The notes below the pieces were generated by a model. That model had not been told where the DNA came from, searched no databases, and worked only from the letters and a program-made list of their open reading frames with translations. Below, piece after piece: positions 16,301 through 27,024 of a DNA stretch of 64,000 nt (the first letter of the stretch is position 1; each line of letters starts with the position of its first letter). The stretch covers positions 114,337,532-114,401,531 of the forward strand of contig OX393550.1 of assembly GCA_947650365.1 (NCBI GenBank), written 5' to 3'. Made by a program: the position numbers and the translations under genes. This stretch comes from Chamaelirium japonicum (lineage: Eukaryota; Streptophyta; Magnoliopsida; Liliales; Melanthiaceae).

Positions 16301-17427
16301 TAGGGGTAGAGCCAGGATTTTTCGTAAGGGGGGCAAAGATGTAATATAAATTGAGAGGGAAGGGCTAAGGTGGCATCAACTAATAAATTTAAATCAAAGC
16401 AGTTTATCAAGATCAAAGGATCGGTTCTGGTTTGTGATGCCGTGAAGCCACAATGAGTAGTGACAGAGGCTGCACGATCCCCACTGGAGGCACTGCAACC
16501 TCGAGAGCTTGTCGTCGTCGGCAGCTTGAAGAGAGCATAATGGGAAAGTGTTGTACGATAGCAAGTGGTGTCTCCATTATGCCTCTCTTTTGGATGACGT
16601 GGCTGACTACAATTGGGCCGTAAGCAAGTGCAGCAAAGCAATCAGGTAGCAAAAATGTGTCACCCGAAAGAGCTACTCCATCCATTTGACGGTCTTGATT
16701 GCACAATGATCTCTCTCAACGGACTGGATTCTCACACGAGGACACCCAATATGAAAGCTCACAAAGATCAAGTTAATGACAGATTCGTTGTTTCCTTAAA
16801 ACAAATGGACATATCTGGACACACCAAACGAGATTAGACTACGTAATTTATAGACAATGGATAGCTGGCTACTAGGTGGGACATCAATAGGATAAGAACA
16901 ATACTTGGCTCTAATTGGTGTTGGAGCAACGAGCTCCAATAGCTGATATGGCAATCAATGATTAGCCCGTACCCAGGCCACTTAAAACCTATAGGGTCTA
17001 GTACTCCACAGGCTATCATGTGGGGCCCACATTACCAGTTAAGTCTAAGGCATTATTTTTAATCGGTTAACTTCATAACAGTGTAGTATGGACCAATCAT
17101 TGATTGCCATATTTGCTCTAACACATGCTGGAGCCAAGTATTGTTCATGGGGTAATTAGGGGAGGCAACAAAAGGATGTGCTTTATCCTTTGGCCCAAAA
17201 GAGAAGGGGGACTTCCTTGGGGGGGTGATATTGTTGAAAAAGAATGGACAATGACCGTCGTTTTTCAATATGTCGGTTTTTAAAGTCCGTCATTTTTTAT
17301 CACAAAAATATAAATTGATCGTCGTTTATTAAAAGACAAACTTTACTCGTCGTTTATTTATGTAATTTATTCCTTAAATTGATGCAGTGGCAACTGCCCC
17401 CCTAGTCCCTATGTGGCTCCGCCCATG
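16301..17427. mobile_element. hAT-type element with 8-bp TSD
   Basis: Flanked by the 8-bp direct repeat CCCACAGT (16293-16300 and 17428-17435). The ends are imperfect inverted repeats: TAGGGGTAGAGCCAGGATTT on the left, and CATGGGCGGAGCCACATAGG on the right in reverse complement. An 8-bp duplication with short TIRs is typical of hAT transposons. The 1127-bp interior has no transposase frame, so it is non-autonomous. It starts 3 bp beyond the LTR end of element H, apart from the duplicated bases. Confidence 0.75.
16886..17151. mobile_element. foldback MITE nested in the hAT element
   Basis: Inverted ends: AACAATACTTGGCTCTAATT on the left pairs with GGAGCCAAGTATTGTT on the right. Inner arms ATGGCAATCAATGATTAG and CAATCATTGATTGCCATA also pair. 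There is no ORF of interest. Confidence 0.6.
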
Positions 17428-17529
17428 CCCACAGTCCAATAGTCATGAGCACACTGTACTGTGGTTGATGCCATGCACTGATAGTCATCCCCGCTGCATT
17501 ATGCGATGATGCCTTTTTTTTTCCCTGGG

Positions 17530-18114
17530 TATTAGATGTAGTGTGTTAGTATTCTATTAGTCCCACCTCGGTTGTAGTAACATAATAGTGTGCGTACTCT
17601 CTCTATATAAAGAGAGGTAGTCTTATGTAATGAAAGTGTGATTAATGAGATAATACAAGGAGGTTTTCTCTCCAATCCTATTCTCTCTCCCCCTCTCTTC
17701 GTAACATGGTATCAGAGCCAACCTATGGTTCTAGGAGACTTCCTCTGACCTCGGCCTCCCCGGTCGCTGTTGGCAACCTCGGGGAGGCCAGGAATAACAA
17801 AATTATTTTTCTCTCACCCTCTCCGCGATCGCAAGACGTGTGATTCTCTCTCTAAAAAGAACGGAAGGCTCTCCGGCTCCCGTTTCTATCCAACCGTTTT
17901 CCTCCGATCCGATACGCCGGTAACGAGCGAATCAGCGATTAGATTGGAGCCGATTGGTGTTCCGGGACGGAGGCGGCGACCGGCATGAGATCGAAACCCT
18001 TCCTTCGATAAATCGGGCGGCAGCTCAGGCATGGCGACGTAGGGCCGGCAGGTCTGTCCTCCGATCGTCACCGCTGTAGCGCTCTCGCCAAGGAGGTGGG
18101 ACTAATAGAATACT
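17530..18114 (+). mobile_element. partial LTR element G of the E/F family
   Basis: 17530-17706 is an LTR of about 177 bp starting TATTAGATGTAGTGTGTTAG and ending CTTCGTAACA. It is followed directly by an initiator-tRNA-Met primer site, TGGTATCAGAGCCAAC (17707-17722). About 380 bp of leader follows. At 18089-18114 the sequence AGGTGGGACTAATAGAATAC is the reverse complement of the LTR start (near 17547-17570). The element is thus a 5' end plus leader closed by an inverted scrap of LTR. The plus-strand frame 17770-17988 in the leader is not recognisable. Confidence 0.7.
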
Positions 18115-18194
18115 AACGACGATCAATTTATAGGTCAGGATTAAATAGGTCAGGATTTGAAAGCAAGGGATGGGAGTTGGTTGACGGGTAAATA

Positions 18195-18310
18195 GAGATT
18201 GTGCGTTGATTTTTGAACGAATGATTAGATCTATTTGGTCATTTTTGCCTAATCAGCTTATGTTTTGTCTAGTCAGCACAAAACCGACGTACCATGTTAT
18301 ATAGATGGAC
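18195..18310 (+). repeat. dispersed repeat, copy 1 (partner 22288-22433)
   Basis: TGATTTTTGAACGAATGATTAGATCTATT and CTAGTCAGCACAAAACCGAC recur at 22308-22433 in the same order, both ending TTATATAGAT. This marks a shared end of some dispersed element. The class is unknown. Confidence 0.55.
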
Positions 18311-18488
18311 GGACCTGAGTAACCATGACCTACCTAAATTCTACTCGAACTAAAATCGTAGGTAAAAGCGATATAAATGGAAACACAGAGAAAATCTTAA
18401 CCCTGCATTGCAAATAGTGATTTTTTTTATCAAGCAATTTAATGTGTTGATGGCTGGTAAAGAGAATTGGTAAAACTATATTCGATAC
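18311..18488. other. unassigned spacer
   Basis: No feature seen. Confidence 0.3.
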
Positions 18489-18669
18489 GAGAAATGCTAT
18501 TCAGTCCGAAGGTTTTTCTGATTTCGCCGGCCTGATTGACGTAGCAGCGTGCAGCTGGTGCTGTGAAAGAATTTAAAATCACTAGTGGGTTTCAGCCACC
18601 AGTTGCACGCTGCCACGTCAATCAAGCCGGCGAAATCGGGACAAACCTTCGGGCTGAATAGCATTTCTC
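18489..18669. mobile_element. foldback MITE, 181 bp
   Basis: Long inverted arms: GAGAAATGCTATTCAGTCCG through GATTTCGCCGGCCTGATTGACG to CAGCTGGTG. They pair with CACCAGTTGCACGCTGCC through GTCAATCAAGCCGGCGAAATC to CTGAATAGCATTTCTC. The loop is about 30 bp. A second, left-truncated copy lies at 18868-18997. Confidence 0.75.
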
Positions 18670-18867
18670 ATCCGATGCATACTTGAAACGCCAACTGAAA
18701 CCCGAACCCAAAACCCAAATTGTGTAGGTAGGGTATGGACCCTCCCATACCCAAATGAGTAGTGGATGTGTATGGGTACGGGTAAGTTTAGGGTCCGACT
18801 TGTACCCTCATCCTCATGCAAAGAACTTGCGTTGTCGGCATAGGCTAGATGCTAAAACATTTGGCAA

Positions 18868-18997
18868 CATAGCAGCATGCAACTGGTGGCTGAAACCCAC
18901 TAGCGACCTTTAAGTCTTTTACACCACCAGTTGTATGTTGCCACGTCAATCGGACTAAGCGGAATCGGAAAAACCTTCGGGCTGAATAGCATTGCTC
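18868..18997. mobile_element. second, truncated copy of the 18489 MITE
   Basis: Contains CAGCATGCAACTGGTGGCTG and the right arm ACCAGTTGTATGTTGCCACG ... TTCGGGCTGAATAGCATT. The outer left arm is missing. Confidence 0.6.
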
Positions 18998-19395
18998 TTC
19001 TTCCTTAATATTACAATTTGGTCCAACTCGATGAATGAGGCAATCCGGCCTTGTTGAGCTTCTCTTATAAGACCAATCTTCCAAAGTGGAGGGACATGTA
19101 GTTCATCAATCAATAAAGGATCCTACTAAGTATTTAACGAGAATTGGAGCAAAACTTTGCCTCACAAGTCGAGAAGGAATTCATGTTTGTCCAATACCTA
19201 CCCACTAATCGTCATAATCATCTCCTTGGCTAATGTTGGTGAGTGACACCTCTATCTTCATTGTGTGGGATTATTGCTACGATTGATGACCACAGCAGTC
19301 GTGGGCAAATAAATGAATAATGCCCTAGTTTGCCACCATATTTAGCATCTATCCTTGTTCCTACCTACTTTCTTTGGCTTATTCATATGAATCTC

Positions 19396-20365
19396 TAGGG
19401 GTGGCAATCCTTGACCCGACCCGCCAACCCGACTCGAAGTTAGCGGGTTTGGGTTTGGCCTAAACGGGTTCAAGTCATAAACGGGTCAACCCGATTGACC
19501 AGTTTATTTAATGGGTCGGGTTCGGGTTTGTATTTATAACCCGATTGACCCGACTTGACCTGTTTACCAAATGGGTCGTGTCAACCCGACCCAACCCGGT
19601 CTAATCCGATCTGTCTTGACCCAACCCGACAGGTTTACATGGGTTCTGTTGACCCAACCCGAGCCAACCCGACCCGACACAACCCGACCCGTTTATTAGC
19701 CGGGTCGGGTTTGGGTTTAAGTTTTTGGCCCGTTTATTAGACGGGTCGAGTTCGGGTTAGCTGTTTTACCCTTATACCTATGTCTCAATGCGACCCGACC
19801 CTAGGGGTGTGCAGGATCCAATTCAAACCGACCAAACCAAACAAAACCGACCAATTTTGATCGGTTTCGACACGCTCAATGGATCGGATCAGATTGAGTT
19901 TTTAAAAAATCAACATGATTGGATCGGTTGACGGATTTGTAAATCTAAAACCGACCTAAACCGAACTGAACCGAACCAACATATGTATATACATATAATA
20001 TTTTATTAAATATACCATATCTCCTCATATATCCTTGGTACCAATAACCTTTGCAATACTGTAGGATGAGTCAAACCCAGTTAAAAATCTTATTTCGGCC
20101 TGATGTTTGAGGACAATTATTTTTTTTAAAGATTGAACTAGGTTCTAATAGAAGGGGGGAAAAATCCCAATAAGAACATGGTCCAAAGCCAAACCGATTA
20201 TCCAATCCAAACCGACTTTAATTGGATTGGATTCCAATCTTAATTTGGTATGGATCGAATTGAAAATCCTCAAAACCTACCATGGTTGGATCGGTTTGGG
20301 TGTCTACATTGGTTGGTTTTGAACCGATGCACACCCCTACCCGACCCGACCCGACCCATTGCGAC
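19396..20365. mobile_element. outer hAT-like element, (ACCCG)-rich
   Basis: Starts TAGGGGTGGCAATCCTTGAC and is filled with GGGTCGGGTT / ACCCGACCC words. After the inner element it ends ACCCGACCCATTGCGACTCG near 20365. The expected mirror end (ATTGCCACCCCTA) is degraded, so the right limit is approximate. No transposase is present. Confidence 0.55.
19802..20339. mobile_element. inner hAT-like element with 8-bp TSD
   Basis: The TIRs are TAGGGGTGTGCA and TGCACACCCCTA. The target duplication CCCGACCC lies at 19794-19801 and 20340-20347. The 538-bp interior has repeated CCAAACCGAC / ATCGGTTTG words and no transposase. It is inserted in the outer element at 19396. Confidence 0.75.
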
Positions 20366-21900
20366 TCGTACGAGGCTTGTTACATTTCTTATTAAGTGTG
20401 GAGCTTTTCTACCATTAACCCCAAGACAATTGACTTTCGGGACTACTTTGTTACTCATGAACGACTGTCAAGAACATGGCAGGCAACTCATAATGATGGA
20501 ATCGATGAATCATTAGTTTGTATCGTCCCTTCCACCTCCATCTGAACTCTCAGGTTGAGAACATCATGAACATATGACTGGACCAACTTATGAACTATGA
20601 TCATGGTTTGCAATCTGGACATATTTTGCACAATTTTACAAAATATATATGTTTGTATATCTGGCCCCCAAAATGAAAAATTGGGGGGAAATTATTCAAA
20701 ATGAATTTTGTAGTATTTTCCCAAAATGATGTCAAAATTTCTGCTTACACAATCCAAAATTTTGGTTGAATTTCAGGCAACTTGATATGCAAGAATTATT
20801 TCGATTGAAGAAAACTCATCTAAAACCCCAAATTCATATGTTTGACTTCTTTGACCTTTCTTCAAAACTTGTGTTTATCTTGTTGATCTGTCATCTAAAG
20901 TGACGCCAATCTGGAAGATGAAATCAACGAACAATGCATTCAATTGTTCGGGCCATCGGATCTAGGTATTCTGGCCCAGAAAATTCAAAAACGGTAAATC
21001 TTACATTTCACTCAATTAATTCATTTCTAATTGTTTATCTATAACCTGATGGTGCAAGAATATCAAAGGTATAAAGATTTGATATCTTGCACCGCATCTG
21101 GCTATCAATCGCTGAATTTATCATATCTAACTTTCAAAATTTTGGGGGATTTGAATTTTTTTTAAAATCAGATGTGAATATTAAGGAAATCACTTGAGGT
21201 TTGGATATGTTGTAGATGTCTTGCACATATAAAACTTAGAATGTCAAAATTTATTTTAGAGAATTTATATTTTAATTTAAAACGTAATTAAAATCATCTA
21301 AAATATTAGGAGGGTCGTCTATCATTGGACTACATTGCATCAATTTGTCAAAGCCGAGATCTTAGATATGGGGACTATACTAAGGGTTGCTAGTCATTTT
21401 GAACTTAGATTTCTTTGCTTCTTTGTATCGGCAATTGTTATATAAATTTTGGTTGTTTCAATACGAAATCTGCACTTCTTATATTCATATAGATGTTTAT
21501 ATTTTTTGTGTATCAGCACAACATGTATAGAAATGAATGCTGCATAAGTTCCACACTAATTGATATTGTAGATGTGTTATTTAAGTGTTCAAAAGCGTGT
21601 ATGTATGTTTAATATATGATGGTCCAGAGTTTCGTTGCGAAATTCCATAATTTAATCAATATTTATATTATGTTTATGTTTAGATATTGTTATGCATTTG
21701 CATGGCATATGAAGAAATACATGATAGGTGGAGCTCCATAGCCCTTGATTGTGTAGAAATGTGATTTCGGTCTTTCAAAGTGTGTATCAATGTTTGATTA
21801 ATGACTGAGAGTTTCATTGAAACGTTCTATCATTTGTTTATATCATGTCTATAAAACTACAGTATTTTCACACTGTCAAAATATTTCCATATCTTGCACT
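20366..21900. other. decayed repeat related to the hAT element at 62576
   Basis: Two degenerate copies of the motif AAAGTGTGTATCAATGTTTG...AGAGTTTCATTGAAAC (about 21590-21660 and 21775-21835) match the segment near 63515-63580. CACACTGTCAAAATATTTCC at about 21870 matches 63631-63650. This suggests an old relative of that hAT element, but no ends or duplication were found. A short stretch near 20520-20580 may be a gypsy integrase scrap (very uncertain). Confidence 0.35.
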
Positions 21901-22287
21901 GTAGAAATACTACCGTGCCTGTCGGCACTGCAGCGGGCTGCCTTCGGCGGCAACACATCTGAACGTCTTCTGCAACAAAAAACTTTCGAAGACAACACCG
22001 GCATTCATAAAGACACCCATTTTCTTGCCCGTGCCGATTGGCACGAAGCGAGCGCCTTCGGCGCAACCAACTCCCCCTCCGCCGATAATCGATCAATCAC
22101 AGCTGTCTCTGTTCGAACGGATTCCTCGGGATCGACCCGACGGTTTTGGGCGACTGAAATTTCAGTAGTCGGGTTTATAGCCATTGATGCGAACAACGAT
22201 CACGTGATGAATGGTCATGTTTAGTACAGTTTCAATAGGCCGTGATTTTAGGGGTTTAGTGCAGTTTAAATGTGTTGGGATATGAAA
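21901..22287 (+). other. GC-richer segment, no gene called
   Basis: One plus-strand frame runs 21817-22224, but it starts in AT-rich repeat sequence and has no recognisable domain. The sequence is GC-richer than its surroundings and joins the dispersed repeat at 22288. It may be the body of that unknown element. Confidence 0.3.
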
Positions 22288-22433
22288 CCAATGAGAGATC
22301 ATGCATTGATTTTTGAACGAATGGTTAGATCTATTCGGTTCATTTTTGTCTAGTCAGCTTGTCCTAGTCAGCTTTTTTGTTCCTTTTTGTCTAGTCAGCA
22401 CAAAACCGACGTCCCTTATTATATAGATAAATC
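22288..22433 (+). repeat. dispersed repeat, copy 2 (partner 18195-18310)
   Basis: Shares TGATTTTTGAACGAATGGTT and GTCAGCACAAAACCGACGT with copy 1. It has an extra CTAGTCAGCTT duplication. Confidence 0.55.
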
Positions 22434-23041
22434 GGATTCGACATTTTGAAACTTGCTTTTAGTCAATGGTCTAATTTGTCAATTTTCTAGGTTCCATTTT
22501 TACCATTATCCTCCTTAAACTTCTCTTCTATAGTCTCCTAGATCTTCTTTGCAAGTTCTTCATGAGATAATATTTGGAAAAGGAATCAACCATAGTACTA
22601 AAAAGCAGGATTTTCCAAATAAAATTAAAATTAGATTTAGAACACAGAACAAAGCTCATTGTTGCCATTACGAACAATGAGAATAGGAGAGCATAGCTCT
22701 TTCCAATTTATTGGCTTTAATTAAGCCATAGGCCTCTGAAAGGCAGCTTATGCATGGGCATGGATGAATTTTAGTTGCTAATGGACCTTTTGGTGAAGTA
22801 GAAGTTCATCGAAGAATGGATAAAAACTTCAGAGCTAGTACATAGTAATACAAGTCTCTTCACAAATTCGAAATCAAGGTGGGCTTCTTGTTTGGCTTGA
22901 TATATAATTATCCCTCAATGAATAGGTATTCTATTTATCAAAAACCCCAACCTTGATCCAAACCACTCCCCCTCAAAGTCTTCCATTTCTTTCGTCTTCT
23001 TAGATGTAACTGCTACTCCATGGAAATTCAGTTGTATTTGT
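22434..23041. other. unassigned
   Basis: AT-rich sequence with nothing recognised. Confidence 0.35.
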
Positions 23042-23049
23042 ATTGTGTC

Positions 23050-23402
23050 TAGGGGTGTAAAAAAAGCCCAACGGCCCGAACCCGGCCTAGCCCGAACGTA
23101 CCATGGGCCGGGCTCGGGCTGCCACCTTGAGCTCGAAGCCCGGCCCGACCCAACCCGAAAGGAAGCCCAAAGCCGAGCCCGGGGGCCCGATACAAAATAA
23201 CTATATGTTTATTATATACATAAAGACGAAGTAACTTAAACATAAAGAAAATATGGTGCATTGGTTTATGGCTTCTCTTTACCTCTTAAAGGTTGTGTAT
23301 CCGGACCGGACTCGGGCTCAAGTCCTTGGCCCGAGGCCCGGCCCGACGGGCCCATCCGAGCTTGACATCTCTAGACTCGACCTGGCCCGTTTTACACCCC
23401 TA
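23050..23402. mobile_element. hAT-type MITE with 8-bp TSD
   Basis: The ends TAGGGGTGTAAAA and TTTTACACCCCTA are inverted. The duplications are ATTGTGTC (23042-23049) and ACTGTGTC (23403-23410), with one mismatch. It is 353 bp long, rich in GGCCCGG / CCGGGCC words, and has no transposase. Confidence 0.8.
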
Positions 23403-23469
23403 ACTGTGTCAATGTAGGATGTTATTATTGCTTTGTGTTGGACCTAACATGTATTGCGTAAATATATAT

Positions 23470-23656
23470 GATGTGGTTTTTGCTCAATTGTTTGAGCTTA
23501 GTCTTTTTTGGATTAAGGTATGGGCTTTTTGGTACTTGTGTGTGGCCCTATTTGGTCAGGTATACTGCTTACTCACCGAGAGTTAAGTTGGGGTCTGTAA
23601 CCGCTATTGTTTTTTATTTATATATTCGTTTTTTACTCCTCAAAAAAAAAAAAAAC
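23470..23656 (+). mobile_element. retroposon tail, same family as 8779
   Basis: GGCCCTATTTGGTCAGGTAT, GGGGTCTGTAACCGCTATTG and TATATTCGTTTTTTACTCC, followed by poly(A) from 23642, match the 3' end at 8868-8977. I did not find its duplication. Confidence 0.55.
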
Positions 23657-23749
23657 ATGGTCTAAATATTGACCCCAAAAATTATAAAGTTATAGTTGCA
23701 GCCAAGTTCTCAAAGAAAGATGAAATTGGCGTAGTTTGGTAGAATTTAG

Positions 23750-23940
23750 GCCCTATTTGGATAGGATTCTGATTCTGGGATTCTAGAAATTCAGAATCCC
23801 AAAATCCCAAAAAAGGGCTTGGAGTCCGGAGCCTCGATTTTGGGCTCTAGAGAAATGGCTCTTAGAAGTACATTTTGGGCTCTCAGCATAAATACTTTTT
23901 GGGATCGGATTGTATCCAAACAGGCTCTGTCATAATTGGT
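23750..23940. mobile_element. MITE (Tourist- or hAT-like)
   Basis: Left end GGCCCTATTTGGATAGGATT pairs with right end ATTGTATCCAAACAGGCTC. Inside, GATTCTGGGATTCTAGAAAT and AGAATCCCAAAATCCCAAAA also pair. The duplication is unclear, so the superfamily is left open. Confidence 0.6.
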
Positions 23941-24164
23941 GATTCTGGGATTTCATAATCCTAGATTCCTGGAATCAAAGCGTATCAAATTCAAGTTTTT
24001 CAACCAGTTTTCATACAATATTGCCTCAAATTCAAGTTTCAAGTTTCAAGTTTCCAACCAATTTTCATCACCTGATACGTACTTCAAAACAATTTAGTCC
24101 CACTTGAGCAAGAAAAAGCTAGAACTCAACAGTACTTCTCACCACCACGGCCAGGCCATCTCAT

Positions 24165-24539
24165 CTATTCTGATTCCTCCACGATCGCTTCGATTCGGAG
24201 GAGGACGAACCCGACGGCCACGCCCACCAGCACGAGCCCGTTCATGATCGCCGCGATCTTGAATATCTCCGCCGCGGCATTGCAGGTGGAGGACAGCGCT
24301 CCGCCCCGTCCCCTCCTGCCCCGCGCCGAGGAGGCCCTCATGGAGTTCAAGACCATCGCGAACGACTGGGTGGTGCACCTCGGGACGCCCAGGGACGCGA
24401 TGCGGTTGTGCGCCTTGAGCCCGCCGAAGGAATTCAAGCCCTCGATGTAGGCCACGCCACCGGCCTTCCGCCGCACCGAGGAGTTCCGGGAGGCTGAGAC
24501 GGCCACGGCTGGGAGTGTCGCCGGACAGAGCGCCGCCAT
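24165..24539 (-). CDS. petM: cytochrome b6f complex subunit 7 (PetM) precursor
   Basis: Encodes 124 residues. PetM is a small single-helix subunit of the thylakoid cytochrome b6f complex, which passes electrons from plastoquinol to plastocyanin. The sequence shows an N-terminal Ser/Ala/Arg-rich part typical of a chloroplast transit peptide. Next comes [13 protein letters not shown] (31-43), then [20 protein letters not shown] (77-96). The hydrophobic helix [19 protein letters not shown] lies at about 96-114, and the acidic tail is EAIVEESE. These blocks agree closely with the plant nuclear petM precursor as I know it. The ATG at 24539 is chosen because it gives the usual precursor length; the longer frame upstream adds a Cys-rich stretch unlike a transit peptide. 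The CDS is intact, with no intron inside it. An acceptor-like TGTAG and a donor-like CAG|GTAAG upstream could mark a very short 5' UTR intron (24565-24629, uncertain). Confidence 0.93.
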   Translation of the reverse strand: MAALCPATLPAVAVSASRNSSVRRKAGGVAYIEGLNSFGGLKAHNRIASLGVPRCTTQSFAMVLNSMRASSARGRRGRGGALSSTCNAAAEIFKIAAIMNGLVLVGVAVGFVLLRIEAIVEESE

Positions 24540-24660
24540 TTCAGCGAAGAAACCCGGCCGGAATCTACAGCATGCATGCATGCAGCAACAGAGTAACATG
24601 AGAAAGGAGGAATAGATCGAGCTTCTTACCTGAAGCGAAAACAAGGTGGTGGGTTACCTG
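24540..24660 (-). other. probable petM 5' UTR
   Basis: Sequence between the ATG and a (GGGTGT)n stretch (24661-24693) that is C/A-rich in gene sense. It includes CATGCATGCATGC and the possible 65-bp intron noted for petM. The transcription start cannot be placed by eye. Confidence 0.35.
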
Positions 24661-24715
24661 TGGGTGTGGGTGTGGTTGTGGGTGTGGGTGTGGAGAGATG
24701 ATGAGAGAGTGTGAG

Positions 24716-24751
24716 GATAAGGGGGAGGGGGAGGGGGAGTGTGAGGATAAG
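24716..24751 (-). promoter_or_regulatory. two I-box (GATAAG) motifs upstream of petM
   Basis: The 14-bp repeat AGTGTGAGGATAAG ends at 24721 and again at 24751, each copy containing GATAAG. I-boxes are known light-responsive elements of nuclear photosynthesis genes. They sit about 180-210 bp upstream of the ATG. Function is inferred from motif and position. Confidence 0.45.
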
Positions 24752-24898
24752 GTGAAGGGAAAGATGGTTGGTTGGCTGTAGAGGAGAATGTGGATCTTCT
24801 AACATCTGATGCTGGCCATGAAAAATATCGGTGCAAAGTCTTACACCCGGTGTGCATCACAGCCGTACGATGATTGTGCAGTCGGCTGGAGTGTGGTT

Positions 24899-24904
24899 CA
24901 CGTG
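24899..24904 (-). promoter_or_regulatory. G-box (CACGTG) upstream of petM
   Basis: A perfect CACGTG about 360 bp upstream of the petM ATG. G-box plus I-box is a known combination in light-regulated plant promoters. The role here is inferred. Confidence 0.4.
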
Positions 24905-25205
24905 TCGGGTCGCCGGTCATCGTGCGGCTATGATACGCGCTGGGCGCATGCTGGGCTCGCGAACAGGGCCGGCGGACATGAGGATATTTGGCCTCCAGTT
25001 TATGTATTTGGAGCCATAGGTAATACATGATGGTTGGACATAGAGGGGATGCAATCGGATGGTGAGGATTGGATCGAAATGAGTCTCTGTGATGTTGGAT
25101 CCACTCACCCGTAGAAGAACGATGGGTGCTTTGCTGCAGTTTCATGTGACTGACATTGGAAGCCCGATTGAGAATGAATGGCCTGGATCAAGTTGCTTTA
25201 TTAGA

Positions 25206-25937
25206 GAATATATGGGTTTTTTTTTGGCTAATTCATCCCCAACTTAACTAACTAGGGCTGGTAATTTCGGACCCGACACGAAGTTAGCGGGTCTGGGTCA
25301 GGGCTAAACAGGTTCAGGTCGTAAACGGGTCGACATGATAGACCCGTTTAATAAACGGATCGGGTCCTGGTTTAGGGTCTGGACACAGTAGACCCGGGAA
25401 GACCCGTTTAATATTCAACGGGTTGTGTCGGGTCGGGTCGGGTCGGGTCAGGTATACCCGCAATCCGATACTATAATATATAGTATCAATGGGTCTATCG
25501 GGTTAGGTCGGGTCGAGTCGGATCGGGTCAACTGATTAAACCCGTGTGGTAAACGGGTCTTATCGGGTCTACCCGTTTATAAACGGGTCGGGTACAGGTT
25601 TAGGATCTAGACACAATTAGTTAAACGGGTCGGGTCCGGGTCTAGGGGTTTTGGACACGACCCGAAACTAGACACGACACGAACCCGACCTGACCCGACC
25701 CATTGCTACCCCTATTTCCACTAATAGGGCTAATTACCAAAACCTCCTCGCTTTTCAGTAATTGCCGTAACCTCAATCGTGTGTACATGTGCAGTACTGC
25801 ATGTACACACTTGCACGGCATGGCTACGTATGTGTACATATTGCACTGCACCTGTGGAGGTTTCTGCAGTTGCTGAAAATAAAAGGAGGTTTTGGTAGTT
25901 AACCAATTAGTTAGGGATGAATTAGCAAATATCCCTA
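25206..25937. mobile_element. MITE related to 8168-8390, split by an inner element
   Basis: The left end (TTTGGCTAATTCATCCCCAAC) and right end (GTTAGGGATGAATTAGCAAA) are inverted. The right part has AACCTCCTCGCTTTTCAGTA, ATTGCACTGCACC and AGGAGGTTTTGGTAGTTAAC, which match words in the 8168-8390 element. It is interrupted by the hAT-like element at 25253-25714. Confidence 0.55.
25253..25714. mobile_element. hAT-like (ACCCG)-rich element nested in the MITE
   Basis: The ends TAGGGCTGGTAAT and ATTGCTACCCCTA are inverted and resemble the opening of the element at 19396. The interior has many GGGTCGGGTC words. No clear 8-bp duplication was seen, perhaps through decay. Confidence 0.6.
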
Positions 25938-27024
25938 AAATAAATCTGTCTTCTAAAAAATATCTCAGACTAGTATTGATCCCGTGCAATGCATGAACGG
26001 TTGCGATACTACTCGGACGAACAGACAGACACACAGAGAAATGGCAGAAAAATATGCCTTTTGAAACTAGCTCGAGTAGTGGGAGTGGGCGAAAATTTTT
26101 CAACACTCACGGCTGATGTATTCACGCCCTGCGCAAGCCAATGAGCGGGCTGCACTCCGCACCATGTTCAGTGGATCTGTAACCCTACATCCAAACACAG
26201 CCTTAATTGAGAAATCCATTCTGCCTTCGTCGTTCAACCTAAGCAACAAAGAAAAAAAGGGTATATATTTAGCTCACATAATACCACACCTTGATAGAGT
26301 TAATGATGAATTAGCACAAATAACAGGGGACAATTAATCCCCTGCGATAAAATATAGGAAAGAAAGTGATAGTTTTCCTGCAAAAATGGGTGTTTGATTG
26401 ACGAGAAAGTGAGATTTTCACAAGAAAACACTTTTCTCAAGAAATCGATTTCCGTCTAAAGACCACAAAATGTTTTCTACCAAAAGCATGAAAAAACACA
26501 AGAAAAAGAAAAGTCAAATTATTGTTTTCTTCTCAGACAACCAAACAGTAGCAAGAAAATGCATTCTACCTTTCATATTCTTCCCTTTTCGCCGAATTCC
26601 TTTCCTGCAAAACTTTCCCAGTAACAAAACACAGCCCTAGGAATCCTATACTTGGGCGAGACAAATCAGAGTATCAGAACCAACAATTTGAACATTCCAC
26701 TTTACCAACACATTGCATGATTGATCCATTTTTCCTCAAATCCCACTTTTCTCTTTGTCAGTTCAATGAAATCTCACCCTAATAGGTTAGGTCATAAGCT
26801 CTCTCTATGTACAATTTCAGCAATGCAGTTCTTTGTTGATGGCCACCACCATCCTTTCCATGGCTAAAAGAAGTGATCATGCTGGCAAAAGAGCTGATAT
26901 TCTTATTTCTTTTGAAGCCCAAAACACTACATATATACAATATATACATGGATCTTATCCAAAATATCTATACATATATTATACATGGATATATTAACAG
27001 AAAGAAAAAACCCCAAGCAAACCA
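25938..27024. other. 3' flank of the B3 gene, possible MITE at 26380-26640
   Basis: GGGTGTTTGATTGACGAGAAAG near 26388 and GTAACAAAACACAGCCCTA near 26622 may be the two ends of a MITE. Otherwise it is AT-rich. 26873-27020 would be 3' UTR of the minus-strand B3 gene. No other gene is seen. Confidence 0.35.

Noticed and set aside
21817-22224. 135-codon ORF as a host gene
   Set aside because: Begins in repeat-derived AT-rich sequence, has no recognisable domain and overlaps a competing minus frame.
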